Of a stretch of 64,000 nucleotides of DNA, positions 27,328-36,538 are shown one piece after another. A model generated the notes under the pieces. It was not told the DNA's origin and made no database searches. It was given only the letters and a program-made list of their open reading frames with translations. The stretch's first letter is position 1. Every line of letters starts with the position of its first letter. The stretch covers positions 1 through 64,000 of the forward strand of contig NZ_JBITIH010000030.1 of the NCBI RefSeq assembly GCF_044458865.1, in the 5' to 3' direction. Source of the DNA: Micromonospora_G sp044458865. GTDB taxonomy: Bacteria; Actinomycetota; Actinomycetes; Mycobacteriales; Micromonosporaceae. The position numbers and the translations under genes are program-made.

Positions 27328-28157
27328 TGGACCACCACGCAGGCCAGGCCCGGACCGGCGTGTGCCCCGACCGCCGCGCCGGCCTCGGTGACGTGGCTGT
27401 CGCAGAGCCGGTCGCCGAGGCGTACGGCGAGCGCCTCGGCGAGCGCTTCCGCGCGCTGGGGTGCGGCCAGGTGGTGGACGGCGACGTCCACCGGTGTCTC
27501 GTCGGCGGCGGCCACCGCCAGGTCGACGAGCCGGGCAAGCCCCCGACTCGCGGTACGCACCTTCTCCCGGATCGCGATGGTCCCGTCGCGTACGTGCAGG
27601 ATCGGCTTGACCGACAGCGCGGTCCCGAAGAGCGCCTCGGCGGCGTTGATCCGGCCGCCCCGGCGGAGGAATTCGAGCGTGTCGACGTAGAAGAAGGTGA
27701 ACGTACGCCCGATCGCGTCCCGGGTGGCCTGCGCGACCTCGGCCAGCTCGGCGCCGCCGTCGGCGACCCGTACGGCGGCCAGTGCCGGGAAACCGAGACC
27801 CATTCCGGTGGAACGGGAGTCGATCACGGTCACCCGGTCGCCGAACTCGGCCGAGGCGAGGGAGGCGGATTCCACCGTGCCGGAGAGTTCGGCGGAGAGG
27901 TGCACCGAGACGACCCCGGTGGCCCCTTGGTCGAGCAACCGGCGGTACGTCACCGCGAACTGCTCCGGCGCCGGTCGGGAGGTCTGCACCGCGATCCGGC
28001 GGCCGGTCATCGCGCGGGAGACGTCGGCGGGTGACACTTCGACGCCTTCGAGCCCCTGCACACCGCCGACGACGACGGTGAGCGGCACCACCGTCAACCG
28101 GGGCGTGAGGTCGGCCGGCAGGTAGGCGGTGGAGTCGATGACAACCGCGACGGGCAT
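27315..28157 (-). CDS. DegV family fatty acid-binding protein
   Basis: A 280-aa two-domain protein that binds a fatty acid. In Gram-positive bacteria DegV (FakB) proteins present it to the FakA kinase. The start VAVVIDSTAYLPADL has the family Asp-Ser/Ser-Thr motif that contacts the carboxylate. QTSRPAPEQFAVTYRRLLDQ, VSVHLSAELSGTVESA and FFYVDTLEFLRRGGRINAAE are the core DegV signatures. No FakA gene is in the window. It precedes the histidine phosphatase-rsfS-nadD group in the usual actinobacterial order. ATG start at 28157. Confidence 0.94.
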   Translation of the reverse strand: MPVAVVIDSTAYLPADLTPRLTVVPLTVVVGGVQGLEGVEVSPADVSRAMTGRRIAVQTSRPAPEQFAVTYRRLLDQGATGVVSVHLSAELSGTVESASLASAEFGDRVTVIDSRSTGMGLGFPALAAVRVADGGAELAEVAQATRDAIGRTFTFFYVDTLEFLRRGGRINAAEALFGTALSVKPILHVRDGTIAIREKVRTASRGLARLVDLAVAAADETPVDVAVHHLAAPQRAEALAEALAVRLGDRLCDSHVTEAGAAVGAHAGPGLACVVVHRRP

Positions 28158-28308
28158 CTCGGCACGGTAGCCGATCGGCTCGGGAGCCGCCGGCGCCGAG
28201 ATGCCCCGCAGTCAGGGCAAATCACGACAAACAAGCACGCAACACAGGCCAAAAGGCTTGGTCGATCCGCCAGCCGGCTGCACCCGTACCGGCGCACATC
28301 GCGGTGGT

Positions 28309-28938
28309 TCAGATCGCGGCGGGAATCGGCTCCCGGGCGGCCGGCCCGACGTTGTGGGCACGCAGCTGCCAGCCGCGCACCGCGTCGTAGCGCAGCTCGC
28401 TCCAGTGACAGTTCTGCAAGGACCCGAGCTGGCGCAGGATCTCCGGGGACCAGCCGAGCAGGTAACCGCAGCCCTGCCGGGCACCACCACCGTGGGTGGC
28501 GACCACGGTGGTGCCGCCGGGCGTCTCGTCCGCCGCCGCCTGGAGCGCGGCACCGACCCGCTTGCCCAGCTCGTCGAGGCTCTCCACCTCGCAGCCAGGA
28601 TCCTGGTCGCCGGCCCGCCAGCGGGCGTGCTCGGCCGGGAACCGGGCAGCGACCTCGTGCATGGTGAGGCCCTGCCACTGACCGTAGTGCCGCTCACGCA
28701 GGCGGGCATCGGTGCGCACCGACAACCCGGTCAGCGCGGCCAACGCCGACGCCGTACGGGCGGCCCGCTGTAGGTCGCTTGAGACGATGGCGTCCGGCTT
28801 CAGTGCGGCGAGCATCTCCGCGGCGGCGGCTGCCTGCTCCACACCCAACTCGTTGAGAAGGGTGTCGGTCTGCCCCTGCACCCGGTTGCCGGCGTTCCAG
28901 TCGGTGTTGCCGTGCCGCCAGACGATCAGTCGGGTCAT
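28309..28938 (-). CDS. Histidine phosphatase family protein (phosphoglycerate mutase-like)
   Basis: A 209-aa phosphatase of the RHG superfamily. The catalytic RHG is at residues 8-10 (IVWRHGNTDWN), followed by RVQGQTDTLLNELG. Further active-site elements are SSDLQRAARTA, the acid-region LRERHYGQWQGLT and VVATHGGGAR with the second catalytic His. Actinobacterial relatives in this position act as phosphatases rather than glycolytic mutases, for example on glucosyl-3-phosphoglycerate; the exact substrate here is inferred only by position. The ATG overlaps the rsfS stop as ATGA, so it is translated together with rsfS. Confidence 0.93.
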   Translation of the reverse strand: MTRLIVWRHGNTDWNAGNRVQGQTDTLLNELGVEQAAAAAEMLAALKPDAIVSSDLQRAARTASALAALTGLSVRTDARLRERHYGQWQGLTMHEVAARFPAEHARWRAGDQDPGCEVESLDELGKRVGAALQAAADETPGGTTVVATHGGGARQGCGYLLGWSPEILRQLGSLQNCHWSELRYDAVRGWQLRAHNVGPAAREPIPAAI

Positions 28939-29333
28939 TCGCCGTGGCGGGCGTCGGCGTCCACGAGGTCGCGATCGACGAACGGGATGATGGGGCAGTC
29001 CTTCCACAACCGGTCGAGTGCGTAGAACTCACGCTCCTCGGTGTGCTGGACGTGCACCACGATGTCGACGTAGTCGAGCAGCACCCAACGGCCGGCCCGC
29101 TCGCCCTCACGACGCACCGGCTTCGCCTTTTCCGGGAGGGTGAGCAGCTGCTCTTCAATCGCGTCGACGATCGCCTGGACCTGGCGCTCACTCGGCGCCG
29201 AAGCGACCAGGAAAATGTCGGTGATGGCGAGCTGGTCGCCCACGTCGATCAGGACGATGTCCTGCGCCTTCTTGTCAGCGGCTGCCTGCGCGGCGGCCAA
29301 TGCCAGCTCAAGGGCGCGATCGGAAGCTGTCAC
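28935..29333 (-). CDS. rsfS: Ribosomal silencing factor RsfS (Iojap/YbeB)
   Basis: A 132-aa protein that binds ribosomal protein L14 and blocks joining of 30S and 50S subunits in starvation. The features DIVLIDVGDQLAITDIFLVA, WVLLDYVDIVVHV and EEREFYALDRLW are the family core. GTG start at 29333 with AGGAG upstream. It lies between nadD and the histidine phosphatase gene, the standard arrangement. The stop overlaps the phosphatase start. Confidence 0.96.
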   Translation of the reverse strand: MTASDRALELALAAAQAAADKKAQDIVLIDVGDQLAITDIFLVASAPSERQVQAIVDAIEEQLLTLPEKAKPVRREGERAGRWVLLDYVDIVVHVQHTEEREFYALDRLWKDCPIIPFVDRDLVDADARHGE

Positions 29334-29434
29334 CGTACTCCTTTGGTCGACTGTGGGACTCTCCTAGCCTCTCACACGCCGCTGAGTTACGACTTGGCAG
29401 TTAGCGAACAACAGGTCGCAAACACCCCAAACCG

Positions 29435-30028
29435 TTACTGATACAACCGGCGTTTGGCAATGTACTGGACCACACCGTCGGGTACGAGGTACCAGACGGG
29501 CTCCCCGGCGGCGACCCTGGCCCGGCAGTCGGTGGACGAGATCGCCATCGCCGGCACCTGGACCAGGCTCACCGAGTCGGCCGGCAGGTGCCCGGCGGAG
29601 AGTTCGAAACCCGGCCGGGTCACCCCGATGAAGTGCGCCAGCTCGAACACCTGGTCCGCGTCTTTCCAGGAAAGGATCTTCTCCAGCGCGTCCGCCCCGG
29701 TGATGAAGAAGAGCTGCGCCTTCGGGCCGTACTGCTCGTGCAGGTCGCGCAACGTGTCGACGGTGTAGGTCGGACCCTCCCGGTCGATGTCGACCCGGCT
29801 GACCTGGAACCGGGGGTTCGAGGCGGTGGCGATGACGGTCATCAGGTAGCGGTCCTCGGGCGAGGAGACCGGCTCGTCGGCCTTCTGCCACGGGTGGCCG
29901 GTGGGCACGAAGATGACCTCGTCGAGCCCGAACCGGTCGGCGACCTCGCTGGCCGCGACCAGGTGACCGTGATGAATCGGGTCGAAGGTGCCACCCATGA
30001 TCCCGATTCGTCGGGTATCTTCCTCCAC
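29435..30028 (-). CDS. nadD: Nicotinate-nucleotide adenylyltransferase
   Basis: A 197-aa enzyme that converts nicotinate mononucleotide and ATP to deamido-NAD. The nucleotidyltransferase motif is GIMGGTFDPIHHGHL (about residues 9-23), with the second motif AISSTDCRARVAAGEPVWYL near the C terminus (ISSTxxR). GTG 30028 gives the usual short N terminus RRIGIMGGTF; AAGAG precedes it weakly. It leads the group nadD-rsfS-phosphatase on the minus strand. pepN lies upstream in the same direction. Confidence 0.96.
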   Translation of the reverse strand: MEEDTRRIGIMGGTFDPIHHGHLVAASEVADRFGLDEVIFVPTGHPWQKADEPVSSPEDRYLMTVIATASNPRFQVSRVDIDREGPTYTVDTLRDLHEQYGPKAQLFFITGADALEKILSWKDADQVFELAHFIGVTRPGFELSAGHLPADSVSLVQVPAMAISSTDCRARVAAGEPVWYLVPDGVVQYIAKRRLYQ

Positions 30029-30134
30029 CTCTTGATCGTATGCCGGGGCGGCCGTCCAGCCGCCCCGGCATGACGCAGATCGCACCCGATCGATCCAGGC
30101 GCCGCCACCCACCGCCGGTTTCCGGGAGCGCCGG

Positions 30135-32672
30135 TCACACCACCCCGAAGGAGCGCGCCTGCAGCGCCCGCCGCAGGTCGTCGTCCGCGTCGGTCAGCAC
30201 CCGACGCAGCCCCGGGGTCAGGTCGTCGCGGGCCAGCAACGCCGCGGCCAGATCCCGGGTCCGCTGCTCCACCACGTACTGGGGGAAGGCGAGCTTGGCC
30301 ACCTGGTCGGCGGTCCAGGCGGTACGCAACCGCGCCGCCGCCGGCATCTCGGCGAAGTACCGCTCCACATAGGAGGCGGTGAGTTCCGCCTGTTCCGGCT
30401 GCCAGAACCCGGCCGCGTTCGCCTCCACCAGTCGGTTGGACAGCGAGGTGTCACTGATCAGGATCTGCCAGGCGTGCTCCTTCGCCGCCGGGTCCGGCAA
30501 CGCGGCCCGGCAGCGGGCCGCCCGTTCGGCACCGGCGGCACTCTGGTCGGCGGCGAACTCGGCGGCGATCTCCGCCTCACCGACCGCACCGAGCACCGCG
30601 AGTCGGCCGACCAGCGCCCACCGCAGGTCGGTGTCGACGGCGAGCCCGTCCGGAACCCCCTCGCCGGCCAGCCAACCGGCCAGCCGGTCCGCGTCGACGC
30701 TCGCCCCGATCAGGCCACGGGCGGCGGCGAGTTGCACCGAACCACCGGCCGGGGCGGTCCCGAGCAACCGGTCGCACGCCTGGGCGACGTGCTCCAGGGC
30801 GGCGAGCCGGCGCTCCGGATCGAGGTAGCGGTCGATCAGCGGACGGGAGAGCTTCAGCGCGTCCTCGACCACGATGACCTCGGTCTCCACGGGCAGCGCG
30901 GCGAGGATCAGCGCCACCAGGTCGGAGACCGGACGTTCGCCGTCGGTCACCGCGTCGATGGTCGCGGTCCAGAGCACGGCACGCGCCAGCGAATCGTCCA
31001 GGCCCGCCAGCACCTGGGGTACGGCGGCGGCGGACGCGTCGTCGAGACGTACCTTGGCGAAGGTCAGGTCACCGTCGTTGAGCAGCAGCACCGCGGCGGC
31101 CGGTTGACCGGCCAGCTCGGTGACGACCGTTCGTCCATTGTCGACCGTCGGGTCGAGGTCGACCTCGACCCGAGCACGTAGTACGGTCACCGGCCGCCCG
31201 GCGGCGCCGGAATCGTCGGTGTCGTAGAGGCCCACCCCGATCCGGTGCGGGCGCAGCACCGGGGGCTCCGCCGGAGCGGTCTGCACCACCGCGACCTCAC
31301 GGTAGGTGCCGTCCTCGGCCACGCTCACCTCGGCCCGCAGCGTGTTCACCTGCGCCCGGCGCAACCAGAGTTCGGCCCACCCGGACAGGTCCCGTCCGCT
31401 GGCCTCGCTCATCGCGCCGAGCAGGTCGGCCAGGGTGGCGTTGCCGTACTTGTGGGCCGCGAAGTGCGCGTTCAGCCCGGCCAGGAACGCTTCGTCGCCG
31501 AGCCAGGCGACGAGCTGCCGCAACACGGAAGCGCCCTTGGCGTACGAGATGCCGTCGAAGTTGAGCAGGCCGGCGGCGGCGTCGACCACCTCCGCCGGGG
31601 CGACCGGGTGGGTCGACGGGCGCTGGTCAGCCGCGTACCCCCAGCCCTTGCGCCGTAGGCCGAACGTGGTCCAGGCACCGTCGAAGCGGGTGGCCTCGGC
31701 TGTCACCCGGGTGCCCAGGTACTCGGCGAAGGACTCGTTCAGCCACAGGTCGTCCCACCAGCGCATGGTGACCAGGTCGCCGAACCACATGTGCGCCATC
31801 TCGTGCGCGATGGTGGTGGCCCGCAGTTCCCGCTCGCTGTCGGTGACCGCCGACCGGAAAACGTAGTCGTCCCGGATCGTCACCAGGCCGGGGTTCTCCA
31901 TCGCGCCGGCGTTGAACTCCGGCATGAATGCCTGGTCGTACTTGCCGAACGGGTAGCGGATCTCGAACAGCTCGTGGAACCGGTCCAGGCACTGCTTGGT
32001 CACCGTGAAGATCTCGTCGGCGTCCTGGTCGAGGTGCGCGGCGAGGGAGCGGCGGCAGTAGAGGCCGAGTGGTATGCCGTCGTGTTCGTCGTGACGGGCG
32101 TGGTAGGGGCCGGCGATCAGCGAGATGAAGTAGGTGGCGAGCGGTGCCGTCGGGGTGAACTCCCACCGCCCTCCCGTCGCCGGGCGCAGTGGTGCGCCGT
32201 TCGCGGCGACCAACCAGTTCTCGGGTGCGGTCACACTGAGCGTGACCGGCGCCTTCAGGTCCGGTTGGTTGAAGCTGGCATGGATGCTGGGGCCCTCGTC
32301 GAGGAAGGACATGGCATAGAGGTACGCCTCGCCGTCGGCCGGGTCGACGAATCGGTGCAGCCCCTCGCCGGTGTTCGAGTACGCCATTTCCGCGTCGACC
32401 GTGAGCGTGTTCTCATCGTGGAGCCCGCTCAGCGAAAGACGACCGTCGACGAGCGTCGCCGGATCGATGGTCGTGTCGTTGAGCCGTACGCTGGTCAGTC
32501 GGGCCGGCTTGACATCGACGAAGGTGGTGGCGCCGGGGGTGGCTCGGAAACGGATCGTGGTGACGGATCGGAACCACTCGTCACCCGTGGTCAGGTCAAG
32601 ATCAATGTGGTACGACTCGACGGTCAGCAGCGCGGCGCGCTCGGCCGCCTCGACCCTGGTAAGGCTCGGCAT
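30135..32672 (-). CDS. pepN: Aminopeptidase N (M1 family zinc metallopeptidase)
   Basis: An 845-aa cytoplasmic aminopeptidase that removes N-terminal residues from peptides. The exopeptidase motif is GAMEN in FNAGAMENPGLV (about residue 250). The zinc site is HEMAH with the downstream Glu in WLNESFAEYLG (about 290-320). The N-terminal beta domain starts TRVEAAERAALLTVESYHID and the C-terminal helical ERAP1-like domain ends DDDLRRALQARSFGVV. The ATG 32672 is preferred to the ATG two codons upstream because AGGAT lies at better distance. It is divergent from the DUF397 gene. Confidence 0.96.
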   Translation of the reverse strand: MPSLTRVEAAERAALLTVESYHIDLDLTTGDEWFRSVTTIRFRATPGATTFVDVKPARLTSVRLNDTTIDPATLVDGRLSLSGLHDENTLTVDAEMAYSNTGEGLHRFVDPADGEAYLYAMSFLDEGPSIHASFNQPDLKAPVTLSVTAPENWLVAANGAPLRPATGGRWEFTPTAPLATYFISLIAGPYHARHDEHDGIPLGLYCRRSLAAHLDQDADEIFTVTKQCLDRFHELFEIRYPFGKYDQAFMPEFNAGAMENPGLVTIRDDYVFRSAVTDSERELRATTIAHEMAHMWFGDLVTMRWWDDLWLNESFAEYLGTRVTAEATRFDGAWTTFGLRRKGWGYAADQRPSTHPVAPAEVVDAAAGLLNFDGISYAKGASVLRQLVAWLGDEAFLAGLNAHFAAHKYGNATLADLLGAMSEASGRDLSGWAELWLRRAQVNTLRAEVSVAEDGTYREVAVVQTAPAEPPVLRPHRIGVGLYDTDDSGAAGRPVTVLRARVEVDLDPTVDNGRTVVTELAGQPAAAVLLLNDGDLTFAKVRLDDASAAAVPQVLAGLDDSLARAVLWTATIDAVTDGERPVSDLVALILAALPVETEVIVVEDALKLSRPLIDRYLDPERRLAALEHVAQACDRLLGTAPAGGSVQLAAARGLIGASVDADRLAGWLAGEGVPDGLAVDTDLRWALVGRLAVLGAVGEAEIAAEFAADQSAAGAERAARCRAALPDPAAKEHAWQILISDTSLSNRLVEANAAGFWQPEQAELTASYVERYFAEMPAAARLRTAWTADQVAKLAFPQYVVEQRTRDLAAALLARDDLTPGLRRVLTDADDDLRRALQARSFGVV

Positions 32673-32741
32673 CCGCATATCCTGCAACATTGAGAGTGGA
32701 AAGGTTTTCCCATGACGGATCGCGCAGTGGAGGAACCGACG

Positions 32742-32960
32742 ATGGCGCAGCATCCGAAGGGTGACTTCGACCTGTCCCGCGCGGTGTGGCAACGCGCCGA
32801 AGGCGACACCTCCGAGGCCGCGGTGGAGGTGGCGTTCGTGGACGACCTGATCGGCATGCGCAACTCAGCCGAGCCGGACGGGCCGGTACTGGTCTTCACC
32901 CAGGCCGAGTGGGACGCGTTCGTGGCCGGCGCCCAGGACGGCGAGTTCGACCTGGAGTAG
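32742..32960 (+). CDS. DUF397 domain-containing protein, orphan
   Basis: A 72-aa protein of the DUF397 family (FDLSRAVWQRAEGDTSEAA, GMRNSAEPDGPVLVFTQAEW, DAFVAGAQDGEFD). In actinobacteria such proteins usually follow a helix-turn-helix regulator gene with which they act in morphological or antibiotic control, in some cases as antitoxin-like pairs. Here no such regulator is adjacent: pepN is divergent upstream and a dehydrogenase is convergent. ATG 32742 has GGAGG at 8-nt spacing; the ATG at 32712 with GAAAGG is an alternative that would add MTDRAVEEPT. Confidence 0.87.
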   Translation: MAQHPKGDFDLSRAVWQRAEGDTSEAAVEVAFVDDLIGMRNSAEPDGPVLVFTQAEWDAFVAGAQDGEFDLE

Positions 32961-32971
32961 GACGACCGCCG

Positions 32972-33014
32972 CGGGTCATCCGGCGAGCCACGGGTGGCGG
33001 GGCCGGATGACCCG
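32972..33014. terminator. Bidirectional stem-loop between DUF397 and dehydrogenase genes
   Basis: CGGGTCATCCGGC and GCCGGATGACCCG form a perfect 13-bp stem with a 17-nt loop between convergent genes. Confidence 0.85.
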
Positions 33015-33042
33015 GACCGGGCGCCGCACACGACCGACGTGG

Positions 33043-33924
33043 TCAGGCGGCACCCGGTGTCATGGCCCGGACGACCACGGTCAGATCGTCACCCCCGAAG
33101 CCACGGTCGAGCACCCGCTGCCACTGCGCCGCCAGACAGCCCGCGACGGTGAACCGGGCCGGGTCGACGGCATCGAGGGCAAGGTAGACATCCTTGAGCG
33201 CCAACGACAGGGGAAACTCGGGTGAGTAGTCGTCCCGGGCCATCCGACCCAGCTTCGCCTCCGCCCACGGCGGCAGGATCGGATTACCCGTCAAGGCGGT
33301 CAACACGGTCTCGGTGGCGATCCCCACCGTCTGGGCCAACGCGACGGACTCGGCGACGCCCTCGGCGAGAAACGCGAGCAACATGTTGTTGACCAGCTTG
33401 AGCCGCGACCCCTGCCCCGCCGGGCCGACCCAGACCGTACGCTGACCAACCGCGTCGAACAGGGGCGCCACCCGATCCCGCGCCGATGGCGGCCCGGACG
33501 CGTAGACGGCCAACCGTCCGGCCTCCGCCGGCCCCCGGCTGCCCGCCACCGGGGCGTCGAGGAACACCACGTCCGGCCGCTCCCGTTCGACCAACGCGGC
33601 GAACCGCTCGGTCCCGGCGATGCCGATCGTGCTCATCTGCACCCAGACCGCCCCCGGCGGCAACGCGGCCAGCACGCCCTGCTCCACCGCGATCGCCTGG
33701 ACCGCGTCGACGTCGGTCACCATGGTCACCGCGATCGCGGCCTGAGCCGCCGCCTCGGCCGCGCTCCCCGCGACCCGTGCGCCGAGATCACCCAGCGCCT
33801 CCGCCGACCGGGGCGTACGGTTCCACACCACGGTCGGGAGACCGGCCCGCAACGCGTTGCCGGCCATCGCGCGCCCCATACCGCCCAAACCAAGGAAGGC
33901 CACCGTCTCCTGCGCCGTACCCAT
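33043..33924 (-). CDS. NAD(P)-dependent beta-hydroxyacid dehydrogenase family protein
   Basis: A 293-aa enzyme of the 3-hydroxyisobutyrate dehydrogenase/6-phosphogluconate dehydrogenase-like family. The Rossmann motif is VAFLGLGGMGRAMAGNAL (about residues 7-24) and the substrate segment is FLDAPVAGSRGPAEAGRL. The catalytic Lys is in GSRLKLVNNMLLAFLAEG. The residues after GLGxMG (WNRT) resemble the NADP-preferring group, since Arg follows the second strand. The substrate (tartronate semialdehyde, succinic semialdehyde or imines) is unknown. ATG 33924 has the very strong site GGAAGGAGG; the longer frame is ignored. Confidence 0.92.
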   Translation of the reverse strand: MGTAQETVAFLGLGGMGRAMAGNALRAGLPTVVWNRTPRSAEALGDLGARVAGSAAEAAAQAAIAVTMVTDVDAVQAIAVEQGVLAALPPGAVWVQMSTIGIAGTERFAALVERERPDVVFLDAPVAGSRGPAEAGRLAVYASGPPSARDRVAPLFDAVGQRTVWVGPAGQGSRLKLVNNMLLAFLAEGVAESVALAQTVGIATETVLTALTGNPILPPWAEAKLGRMARDDYSPEFPLSLALKDVYLALDAVDPARFTVAGCLAAQWQRVLDRGFGGDDLTVVVRAMTPGAA

Positions 33925-34082
33925 CGGGCCTCCTTCCCACCGCGCCACCTCGCCGTTCGGTCTCGACCGCGACGGACTCGCTCTTCAGGCTGCGGGCGGG
34001 ACCGCCATGCGGGGCGGTACCGGACAGGATCTGGTCGAACATCGGCCGGTCCTGGCCGGTCGGTGGACCCCGGTCGGAGCCG

Positions 34083-36329
34083 CTACCGCAGCGGAAGCTC
34101 CCGCACCTCCCCGCCGACCGGGGCCTGGACCCGGGCCAGATGGGCCTTGAGGCAGATCAACCACACCTCCAGGTCCACCAGGTCCAGCGCCAATGCCCGG
34201 TCACCACCACTGTCCACCAGAACCCGCAACCGGCCAGCCAGATTGCCGCTTGCCGACGGTGTCCGCACCGGCCGGGTCACCCGACCATGGGCCAACTGAG
34301 CCGCGACGTCCCCGTAGGCGCCGCGTATCCGAAAGGCGAAGTCGTCCAACGGGCCCAGCAGTTCCCGGCGCGGCCACGACTCAACAGGTCGCTTCAACAA
34401 CCGCCGATGCTGGCCGCCCCGAACCATCCGGTGCGCGGCGATCAGCACCGCGCTCCAGTCCACACCCTCGTTCCGGCGGCTCGGGGTCTCCGACTGGTAC
34501 TGGACCATCGACGCCTCGGCGAGCAACCCGACCCGGTGCGCCCGAGCCAGCTCACCCCGGTCCGGCCGCTCGCCGGTCACCACCTCGACCGTCTCCTGGA
34601 CCGATGCGGCGGCCCGGTCGAGATAGTCGGCCATCGACCGGCGCAGCTCCCCGCCGCCGCCATGCGGCCAGAGCAGCAGCCCGGCGAGGATACCGACGGC
34701 CGCCCCGATCAGCACGTCCAGGAACCGGGCCTGAACGATCTGCAGGTCGGCCGGTCCGATCTGGGCGAACAGCACCGTCAGCAACAGGGTCACGAACCCC
34801 TGTCCCCAGCCCAGCCCCAGCAGCGGGCCGACCGCGAACGCCAGCACCATGGCCAGCGGCAACAGCCCCCGGTAGACCTCCGGCCCACCGGCCACCATCA
34901 GCAGGCCGCCGCCGACAGCGGCACCGGCGACCGTCCCGATCACCGCCGGACGCAGGGTGGTGCGGGTGTCCGCCGCGGAGGTACGCAACAGGGTGAGCGT
35001 GGCCAGCAGCACCCAGAAACCGTGGTCCAGGTTCAGGTACCCGGCCACGACCCGGGCCGCGGCCAGGGCCAGGGCGATCCGTACCCCGCCCTGGAAGTTC
35101 ACCGACCGTCGGGTGAGATGCAACCGCAACCGCTGCGCGTAGAGCACCAGGGTCGACCGGTGGGCGTACGTGAACGGCTGGTGCTGCTGCGGCGGCCGGG
35201 GCGCGGGCAGATCGATCGGGAGTCGGGCGGCGATCCGGGAGGCCGTGGCGAGGATCGGCACCTGCTCGACGAGCCGCAGGACGATCGCGTCCAACCAGAG
35301 CTGGTTGAGACTGCCCACGCGGGACGGTCCGCCACCGGGGCCGACCCGTACCTCCTCGATCGCGTGTTGCAGCCGCAGCGGCTCCCGCTGGCCGACCGGT
35401 GGCCCCTCGCCGGAGAAGGTACGGCCGGCGGCCCGGGTCAGCTCCGCCCCCTGCCGCAGAAGCCAGTCCAGGTCGCTGTCGGGTGTTGCCGGGGCACCCG
35501 GCGGTGGTGGTGCACCCGGCGGGGCGGAGGCTCCCGGGAGGGCGGCGTCGACGGCCAACCGGTCGGCGAAGTCCAGCGCCTCGCGCAGCGCCACCGCAGC
35601 GTCACGCATCGCCCGATCACGTGCGCCTGCCGAGGTCGGACGCTCGGTCGAGGGCAACTGCTCGAACGTGAGCCGGTCCACCGCCGCGCTGGCCGCCGCC
35701 TGCCGGTCGGCGGTCTCCGGTCCCGGGTGCGCCCGCCCGGAGAGCGCGTCGGCGAGCAGGTCGAGGAAGTTCGCGACCGCCTCGGCCGCCTCAGCGAGCC
35801 GGCTCGGGTAACGGACCAGCGTGACCCGACCGGGCCAGAGCACCGACTCCACGAGGATCAGCAGCACCACGCTCAGGCTCACCCCGGCCAGCCGCTCGCC
35901 CAGGGTTCCCAGCGCGTACGGGCCGAACGAGGCGAGGATGTAGAAGAGCTGCAACCCGCTCGTCACCCCGGCCAGCCGTGGCCCACCGACGCTGACGAAC
36001 GTGAGCCCGAACCCGACCACCAGCATGCCCGCCGCCGCCACCCAGGTGTTGGCGGCCATGACGGTGCCGAGGCCGACCAGCAGCCAGGCCACCGGCAGGA
36101 GGGCGAGCAGGACCCGGAACCGCTGAGGCGGCGTGGGCGGCAACTGGGCGAGCGCGCCGACGGCAAAGACGGTGAAGACCCCGTACAGCGCCATGGTGGT
36201 GCTGTTCAGGACGTAGAGGCTGCCGTAGAAGGCGGTAACGCCGACCAGCATCAGCCGAAGAGCGCGACGAGTGATCTGGTAGCCCGGGTCCCGTCGACCT
36301 AGCCAGGCCAGGGCGCCGCGGCCGCTCAC
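34083..36329 (-). CDS. FUSC family membrane transporter (fusaric acid resistance-like)
   Basis: A 748-aa membrane protein with two hydrophobic blocks. The first (residues about 20-155, LMLVGVTAFYGSLYVLNSTT; LLALLPVAWLLVGLGTVMAA; LSVVLLILVESVLWPGRVTL) and the second (about 410-560, RIALALAAARVVAGYLNLDH; GHFWV-like FWVLLATLTLL; GPLLGLGWGQGFVTLLLTVL) each form a half-bundle with a large cytoplasmic region between and after. This is the FUSC/aromatic acid exporter layout. GTG start at 36329, with CGGAGG upstream. The upstream dehydrogenase-side gap 33925-34082 shows no gene. The exported substrate is unknown. Confidence 0.9.
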   Translation of the reverse strand: MSGRGALAWLGRRDPGYQITRRALRLMLVGVTAFYGSLYVLNSTTMALYGVFTVFAVGALAQLPPTPPQRFRVLLALLPVAWLLVGLGTVMAANTWVAAAGMLVVGFGLTFVSVGGPRLAGVTSGLQLFYILASFGPYALGTLGERLAGVSLSVVLLILVESVLWPGRVTLVRYPSRLAEAAEAVANFLDLLADALSGRAHPGPETADRQAAASAAVDRLTFEQLPSTERPTSAGARDRAMRDAAVALREALDFADRLAVDAALPGASAPPGAPPPPGAPATPDSDLDWLLRQGAELTRAAGRTFSGEGPPVGQREPLRLQHAIEEVRVGPGGGPSRVGSLNQLWLDAIVLRLVEQVPILATASRIAARLPIDLPAPRPPQQHQPFTYAHRSTLVLYAQRLRLHLTRRSVNFQGGVRIALALAAARVVAGYLNLDHGFWVLLATLTLLRTSAADTRTTLRPAVIGTVAGAAVGGGLLMVAGGPEVYRGLLPLAMVLAFAVGPLLGLGWGQGFVTLLLTVLFAQIGPADLQIVQARFLDVLIGAAVGILAGLLLWPHGGGGELRRSMADYLDRAAASVQETVEVVTGERPDRGELARAHRVGLLAEASMVQYQSETPSRRNEGVDWSAVLIAAHRMVRGGQHRRLLKRPVESWPRRELLGPLDDFAFRIRGAYGDVAAQLAHGRVTRPVRTPSASGNLAGRLRVLVDSGGDRALALDLVDLEVWLICLKAHLARVQAPVGGEVRELPLR

Positions 36330-36404
36330 GCATGCCTCCGATGCTCGCCAACCGATCAGCTCCTCACGACCAGGAAACGATCACCCAGGCAGCGGCGTTA
36401 CGGC

Positions 36405-36436
36405 CCCACCAGCCACTGCTCCCACCAGCCACTGCT
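36405..36436. repeat. 16-bp tandem duplication upstream of trpS leader
   Basis: CCCACCAGCCACTGCT occurs twice in direct succession (36405-36420 and 36421-36436). A further partial unit CCCCCAGCC follows. Confidence 0.9.
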
Positions 36437-36460
36437 CCCCCAGCCGGTGTCGGCGACGCA

Positions 36461-36513
36461 CGCCTTGCAGCCCGGGTGAGCCATTCACGCCTTGCCCGGG
36501 TAAGCCATTCACG
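36461..36513. repeat. Direct repeat of about 26 bp just upstream of the trpS promoter region
   Basis: CGCCTTGC(AG)CCCGGGTGAGCCATTCA (36461-36487) is repeated as a nearly identical copy at 36488-36511, ending in CATTCACG. The second copy abuts the proposed promoter. Confidence 0.8.
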
Positions 36514-36532
36514 TCCGCTCACGGGAGTGGGC

Positions 36533-36538
36533 TAAGCT
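36533..36538 (+). promoter_or_regulatory. Proposed -10 element of the trpS leader transcript
   Basis: TAAGCT ends 7 nt before the GTG at 36545, which would make the leader transcript begin at or beside that codon. A clear -35 element was not found (TTCACG at 36508 has a 19-bp spacer), so the call is tentative. Confidence 0.45.

Noticed and set aside
33486..36302. 938-aa plus-strand frame opposite the FUSC and dehydrogenase genes
   Set aside because: Pro/Arg/Gln-rich with no motif, and it overlaps two strongly supported minus-strand genes.
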